From an uncultured Sporolactobacillus sp. (lineage in GTDB: Bacteria; Bacillota; Bacilli; Bacillales; Sporolactobacillaceae), in NCBI GenBank assembly GCA_900543345.1, contig UQRJ01000095.1, forward strand, positions 1 to 9,312: a stretch of 9,312 nucleotides of DNA. Reading direction: 5' to 3'. Position 1 is the stretch's first letter; each line of letters begins with the position of its first letter. Below the pieces are notes generated by a model that saw only the letters and a list, made by a program, of their open reading frames with translations, did no database searches and was not told the DNA's origin. This document shows, one piece after another, positions 5,497-9,312 of the stretch. Position numbers and translations under genes: made by a program.

Positions 5497-6567
5497 ATGA
5501 TGCCGCATGTCGAAAGCCCTAAAATTGTATTTACACGCATGATCGATTCGCATCGTCTGGAATTGTATTGGGATCAGGATGTTACAGGAGCCAACGTAGC
5601 GAATCATTTCAATATTACTCTCAGGGGAGCCGTTCTGCCGATCGTGGATGAAGGAGAGGACAATTGGCATACAAAGCCGACTTATGAACCGGAAAAGAAG
5701 CGAACCACTTTCTTTTTACAAAAACCGCTGAAACTGACGGATCTCGGACATGTAGCGGTTCGTCTTTCTGGAACAATCAAAAATGAATTTGGCCAGCAGG
5801 CGTTGCAGCAGATCACTTACACCGTGGACCACTGGCAATCGTTTTATACCCGCTTTACTAGCAGCCGCTCGCGGATTCTTATTCAATCATCGAATCATGC
5901 CAATCGCCAGGCACACCGCGTCGCGGCCGGCATTATCGATACGATGCTGGAAAAGCAACCGGACGTCGCCGCAAAAATGGCAGAACGCGGCGTTCGTTTG
6001 TCGATCTACGGCCTTGACGAGTACCCTTACGATATTCCCGAACATCGCGGCGGCGCCGATGTGATGAAACGCCCGGTGGAGGGATACGGCGGAGAAGCCG
6101 CTAATCCGATTACTTCGATTTCGGAAAAAAATATTCTGCGCATTCGTGAAGGCGTGCATCAGACTCGCTATCTGGATGAATGCATTCTGGTGCACGAATT
6201 TGGACATGCTGTGCACTTATTGGGCATTAACTTCCTTGAGGATCAGACACTGGCTGAGCGTCTGAAAACCATCTATCGATCGGCCAAAGCAAAGCAGCTT
6301 TGGCCAAATACGTACGCGGGATCAAGTATTGAGGAATATTTTGCAACACTGAGTACGATTTGGTTTAACGTGATGGCTGAATCGCGTACCGGGGAATGGG
6401 ACGGCGTACGTGGACCGATCAACACCCGCGAGGAATTAAAAGAATATGATCCCGATGCCTATGCTTATTTTAAGGATATTTATCCGAAAACCAGTCTACT
6501 TCCGCCGTGGGACAGGACCCCGGATCATTATCCTTATGCCGGGCGGATGAACGAACTCTCCATTTGA
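5497..6567 (+). CDS. Zinc metallopeptidase (gluzincin, lethal-factor/ATLF-like geometry) with N-terminal Ig-like domain
   Basis: 356 residues, specific family not recognised. Residues ~8-110 look like a bacterial Ig-like/SbsA-type beta domain (SPKIVFTRMIDSHRLELYWD at the start). The catalytic part has HEFGH at 233-237 (zinc ligands H233 and H237, base E234) and YAGSSIEEYFA at 273-283, which offers E280 as third ligand and Y273 as catalytic tyrosine. In anthrax lethal factor the equivalents are H686, E687, H690, Y728 and E735. The Tyr-to-Glu spacing is 7 in both, and the first-His-to-Glu spacing is 47 here against 49, so the fold class is likely M34/ATLF or Pro-Pro endopeptidase-like. Overall similarity is too low to assign substrate. 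AAGGAGG (5485..5491) supports ATG 5497 or the next codon, ATG 5500 (8-base spacing). The frame stays open upstream into the AraC gene, but that part is not coding. There is no signal peptide or membrane segment, so it is predicted cytoplasmic. It follows the AraC gene and ends before a terminator. Confidence 0.82.
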   Translation: MMPHVESPKIVFTRMIDSHRLELYWDQDVTGANVANHFNITLRGAVLPIVDEGEDNWHTKPTYEPEKKRTTFFLQKPLKLTDLGHVAVRLSGTIKNEFGQQALQQITYTVDHWQSFYTRFTSSRSRILIQSSNHANRQAHRVAAGIIDTMLEKQPDVAAKMAERGVRLSIYGLDEYPYDIPEHRGGADVMKRPVEGYGGEAANPITSISEKNILRIREGVHQTRYLDECILVHEFGHAVHLLGINFLEDQTLAERLKTIYRSAKAKQLWPNTYAGSSIEEYFATLSTIWFNVMAESRTGEWDGVRGPINTREELKEYDPDAYAYFKDIYPKTSLLPPWDRTPDHYPYAGRMNELSI

Positions 6568-6573
6568 TCGTTG

Positions 6574-6613
6574 CCCCCCTTGTTCTTCTGAAAGGGAGGA
6601 TATTTTATTTTTT
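6574..6613 (+). terminator. Intrinsic terminator after the metallopeptidase gene
   Basis: CCCCCCTT (6574..6581) pairs with AAGGGAGG (6592..6599) with one C-A mismatch and a 10-base loop, followed by a T-rich tract (TATTTTATTTTTT). It lies 6 bases past the stop codon and closes the AraC-peptidase transcript. Confidence 0.65.
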
Positions 6614-6672
6614 CTATTCCTTTTTTTACCTTTTTTTCCTGAATGTTCTGGTCAATATTCTCCACTTATTTT

Positions 6673-6693
6673 GTTCGCCGGTGTACCGCGAAC
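6673..6693. promoter_or_regulatory. Inverted repeat upstream of the transporter pair, candidate operator
   Basis: GTTCGC (6673..6678) and GCGAAC (6688..6693) are perfect inverted arms, and inside them GGT (6680..6682) pairs with ACC (6685..6687). A single unpaired C at 6679 breaks the symmetry. The 2-base centre makes an RNA hairpin unlikely, so a DNA operator is more plausible. A -10-like TAATATGAT lies just downstream (6706..6714), but I find no convincing -35. The rest of the 199-base gap (6568..6766) is T-rich and shows no gene. Confidence 0.35.
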
Positions 6694-6766
6694 GATTTCA
6701 TTTTCTAATATGATGGGGATGTGGATGAAGGAAAGGTAACTATCGACTTGGGGGGGCGACAACGCC

Positions 6767-8259
6767 ATGAAGCGAAACGAAAGTACATTGGAAGAAGTGC
6801 GAAAAGACAAAAAATTTTTGGCCATCCGCGCGGGCTCGGCGCACTGGCACTGGGCAATTTCTGTAATTCGGCGGCTTGGGGTGCTTTCTATGCTATTATG
6901 ATTTTCTATCTGTACACGCCGTTTACACGAGGATTGGGTTTTAGCCAAGGTGACGCCGCATTGCTGATCTCGGCGATGGGGGCGGCCAACGCTCTGCTGG
7001 TCATTGTCGGCAGCTGGTTGAGTGACCGTGTATTGGGGATGCGCAAGGCATTGATTATTGGAAATTTGTTGAAAGCGCTCGCATTTTTCTTGCTGGCGAT
7101 TCCCCCGGCTACGCAAGCAAGCGGTCAGGTGCTGGCATTTATTGCGCTCATCTTACTCTCAATACCGATTATGGGCGCGAGTAACCCGTCACTGACCGGT
7201 CAGCTCTACGATAAGGATGATAATCAGCGGCGCGATGCGGCATTTACCGTGCATCAGTTTGCCAATACAGCCGCCGGCATCCTTATTCCGGTGCTCGTCG
7301 CTCAGCTGGGGATGAAGAATTACCACATTGGCTTTACGGTCGCCGGCATATTTGCCCTGCTCTATGGCGCAACCATCTTTTTTACTCAGTATCGATTCTT
7401 CGGTCCGCTGGGAGAAAAACCGACGATGCCGCTGAAGCCGGAGGAGTGGAAAAAAGTCGGGTTTATTTCCATAGTGATCGTTGCCGTTGCCGGTGGAATC
7501 GTCGGTGGGCTGATTGCCGCCGAAAAGTTATCCTTGCACGGTTTTATCAATATCATCACGACCTGTACGTTTCTGATTCCGATTCTATTTCTCGCTCATT
7601 TGTTTTTGAAAAAAGATCTCACGCGTGTGGACCGTCGTCACTTCCGACCATTTATGGCTTTCTTTCTGGCCCAGATTATTGTCGCTTTAGGGGGCAATAT
7701 GTTAACCAGCGCGGTGGCGATTTTCATTGACCAAAAGCTGGAGCGTCAGTTTTTCGGTTTTACAATTGCACCCGGATCGGTGCCGATTATTTATACTATT
7801 CTGAGTTTAATTGCCAGTCCGATCTTCATTTATCTGTGGACAAAAATGAAGTCGGACAAATTGCAAACCGTCGGTAAGTATGGCCTAGGACTCATTATCT
7901 CGGCGCTGGCATTCTTCACACTGGCGATTCCAACCGTATTAATTGGCGGCGGCGGCCGTTTTTCGATGTGGTGGATTGTTGTTTATTACATCTTCATGTC
8001 GGTTTCCGACCAGCTGATCTGGCCGATCGGCTCATCGATGGTGTCCCGCTTATCGCCCAAAGCCTATCAAACACAGATGCAGACGGCCTTTGGTCAGACG
8101 GCGGCGATCGGCAACGGTATCGCGTTAATTCTCTTTCAATTCTTTAAAACCGCCGATCAGCAAGTCTACCTTTTCCCGATCATGGCCGGCGTACTCGCAC
8201 TAGTTGCGCTCATTCTCCTTGCTTTCTGGAAAAAGATTGAATCGCAAATGGCGGAGTGA
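6767..8259 (+). CDS. POT/PTR2-like MFS transporter, first tandem copy, with apparent 1-base frameshift
   Basis: Integral membrane transporter of the POT-like branch of the major facilitator superfamily. From FGHPRGLG (6820 on) to the stop the frame is open and strongly hydrophobic with many TM segments, and it carries GSWLSDRVLGMRKALIIGN, the motif-A/PTR2 loop between TM2 and TM3. The frame also extends upstream to GTG 6721, but that N-terminus has no counterpart in the paralogue. In the -1-related frame, ATG 6767 gives MKRNESTLEEVRKDKKF, which aligns with LDEIYQDHKFFGHPRGLG of the second copy. One base is missing in the T run at 6815..6819 (T5; the paralogue has T6). Restoring it gives 497 residues, a normal length. 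Start support: a G7 run (6750..6756), 10 bases upstream. The ExxER proton-coupling motif of classical POT proteins is absent from TM1 (GNFCNSAAWGAFYAI). It lies 42 bases ahead of its paralogue, in one operon. Substrate unknown; di/tripeptides are the family default. Confidence 0.85.
6809..6819 (+). other. A6-T5 homopolymer site where the first transporter changes frame
   Basis: GAC AAA AAA TTT TTG GCC reads in the frame of ATG 6767; the conserved FFGHPRGLG is in the other frame. The paralogue has AAATTTTTTGGCCAT, with one more T. A real deletion, a sequencing or assembly homopolymer error, or slippage are all possible; no canonical X_XXY_YYZ heptamer fits the 0 frame. Confidence 0.75.
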
Positions 8260-8301
8260 AGGACAAACCGTTCGCCGGAGTAGAAATGGGGGGTACCCGT
8301 G

Positions 8302-9287
8302 ATGAGTCATGGCAATGGGAAGGCAATAAATCATAACGACGACAAACTTGACGAAATTTATCAAGATCATAAATTTTTTGGCCATCCTCGTGGGCTGGGA
8401 GTTTTAGGCTTTGGCAATCTCTTTAATTCCATCGCTTGGGCATCGTTCAATGCGGTATTCATCTACTATTTATATGCCCCTTTTGCCAAGGGCCTTGGCT
8501 TTACCCAGGGGCAAGCCGGATCGATTATCTCGGCGATGGGCGTCTGCAATACATTATTTCTGATCGTCGGCAGTTGGTTGGCCGATCGCGTTTTAGGTAT
8601 GTGCTGGGCATTGATTATTGGCAACATAGTGAAAGCGCTCGGATTTGTACTTTTGGCCGTACCCACGGTGGGACTTGATCAAGGGAGACTCTTGATGTTT
8701 TTGGCGCTCCTCTGTTTGTCAATGCCGATCATGGGTTCGTCAAACACTTCGCTGACGGCGCAGTTATATCGGCGAACGGACGATGCGCGACGGGATGCCG
8801 CCTTTACGATGCACAACATTTTTAATAGTATCGGCGGACTGGTTGCGCCGGTTATTGTCGGCAATATATCGATGGAAAATTATCATATCGGCTTTGCGAT
8901 CGCCGCAGTAGCGGCGCTATTATACGGCGGATGCATCTGGCTATTTCGGAATAAATTTTTCGGCAATCTCGGCCGTAAGCCGATTAAACCCGTCTCTAAG
9001 CAAGTGTTGTATAGAATGGGAACGATCTCTCTGATTGTGCTTGTGCTTGGTTTACTTGCCAGCTATCTCATTATAAAATTCAATGCACTTTCGCTCAATG
9101 GATTGCTTAACTTACTGGCGACAATGGCTTTTGTCATTCCCATCTTATTCTTCGGCAAACTCTTTTTTAATAAAACCATTCCACACGGTGAAAGAAAGGT
9201 TTTCAAACCGATGCGACGGCTGCTTGCCGTTCAAATCTTTCAAGCTGTTATTTGGGCGGTTACCGGACCGGCGACACTGATGTATAC
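8302..9287 (+). CDS. POT/PTR2-like MFS transporter, second tandem copy, 3'-truncated by adapter
   Basis: An open frame of 328 codons runs from ATG 8302 to the adapter junction with no stop. The missing C-terminus is about 170 residues if it matches the first copy. A G6 run (8288..8293) sits 8 bases before ATG 8302; GTG 8299 is also in frame but less well spaced. It is clearly paralogous to the first copy: FFGHPRGLG, NS.AW at TM1, a GLGF motif, ISAMG..N, VGSWL.DRVLGM, PIMG.SN.SLT.QLY, RRDAAFT.H and NYHIGF are shared. At the motif-A loop, where the first copy has GMRKAL, this copy has GMCWAL (C101, W102), so the conserved basic pair is lost. The ExxER motif is absent here too. The two genes are likely co-transcribed, with no terminator between them. 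Integral membrane; substrate unknown. Confidence 0.88.
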
Positions 9288-9312
9288 CTGTCTCTTATAC
9301 ACATCTCCGAGC
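9288..9312 (-). other. Nextera read-2 adapter (non-genomic)
   Basis: The last 25 bases start with CTGTCTCTTATACACATCT, the reverse complement of the Tn5 mosaic end, followed by CCGAGC, the start of the read-2 side of the Nextera adapter. With the read-1 adapter at the left, the window is bounded exactly like one tagmented fragment. Confidence 0.97.

Noticed and set aside
6710..6739. Short leader frame (MMGMWMKER) before the first transporter
   Set aside because: Very short, no clear ribosome binding site, and no attenuator-like hairpins between it and the gene.
6809..6820. Programmed frameshift in the first transporter
   Set aside because: The 0-frame codons AAA AAA TTT TTG do not form a standard slippery heptamer, and the paralogue reads through with T6, so a deletion or sequencing error is simpler.
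6652..7116. 154-codon minus-strand frame over the start of the transporter
   Set aside because: Shadow of the transporter gene; composition and the paralogue support the plus strand.
42..9287. CRISPR arrays, tRNA or rRNA genes
   Set aside because: No regularly spaced long repeats, tRNA cloverleaf or rRNA sequence is recognisable.

Overview
This window is a 9.2 kb stretch of bacterial DNA (42..9287) flanked at both ends by Illumina Nextera (Tn5 tagmentation) adapter. The left end also carries an 8-base index. Bases 1..41 and 9288..9312 are therefore not genomic, and the last gene is cut off by the adapter. The genes point to a low-to-mid GC Firmicute of class Bacilli: strong GGAGG-type and G-run ribosome binding sites, sigma-A-like promoter spacing, intrinsic terminators, an IS3 element, and POT-like transporters of a type I associate with lactobacilli and relatives. 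Genus cannot be fixed from the sequence.

Layout: (1) 43..288, the C-terminal end of a protein with a repeated motif, followed by the first eight codons of another gene. (2) 343..~1771, an IS3-family insertion sequence on the minus strand (orfA plus orfB, with an A9 slippery run) that cuts that gene off. (3) 1792..1861, four degenerate direct repeats at about 21 bp spacing that no gene explains, then a bidirectional terminator. (4) 2054..4333 (minus), a GH127-type beta-L-arabinofuranosidase with two N-terminal Ig-like domains. (5) Divergent from it, an AraC-family regulator (4569..5426) and a zinc metallopeptidase (5497..6567) whose zinc-site geometry matches the anthrax lethal factor (M34/ATLF) type. 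(6) Two tandem POT/MFS-type transporters (6767..8259 and 8302..end), the first with an apparent 1-base frameshift near its N-terminus.

The middle and right parts read as an accessory nutrient-use locus: a regulator, a glycosidase, a peptidase and two transporters. Neither enzyme has a signal peptide, so if they work together they would act on material already imported. One testable idea is intracellular use of arabinosylated, hydroxyproline/proline-rich plant glycopeptides. GH127 enzymes act on beta-L-arabinofuranosides, lethal-factor-type peptidases include Pro-Pro endopeptidases, and POT proteins normally carry di/tripeptides. This is inference from gene content only. The transporters lack the ExxER proton-coupling motif of typical POT proteins, so their substrate may not be peptides.
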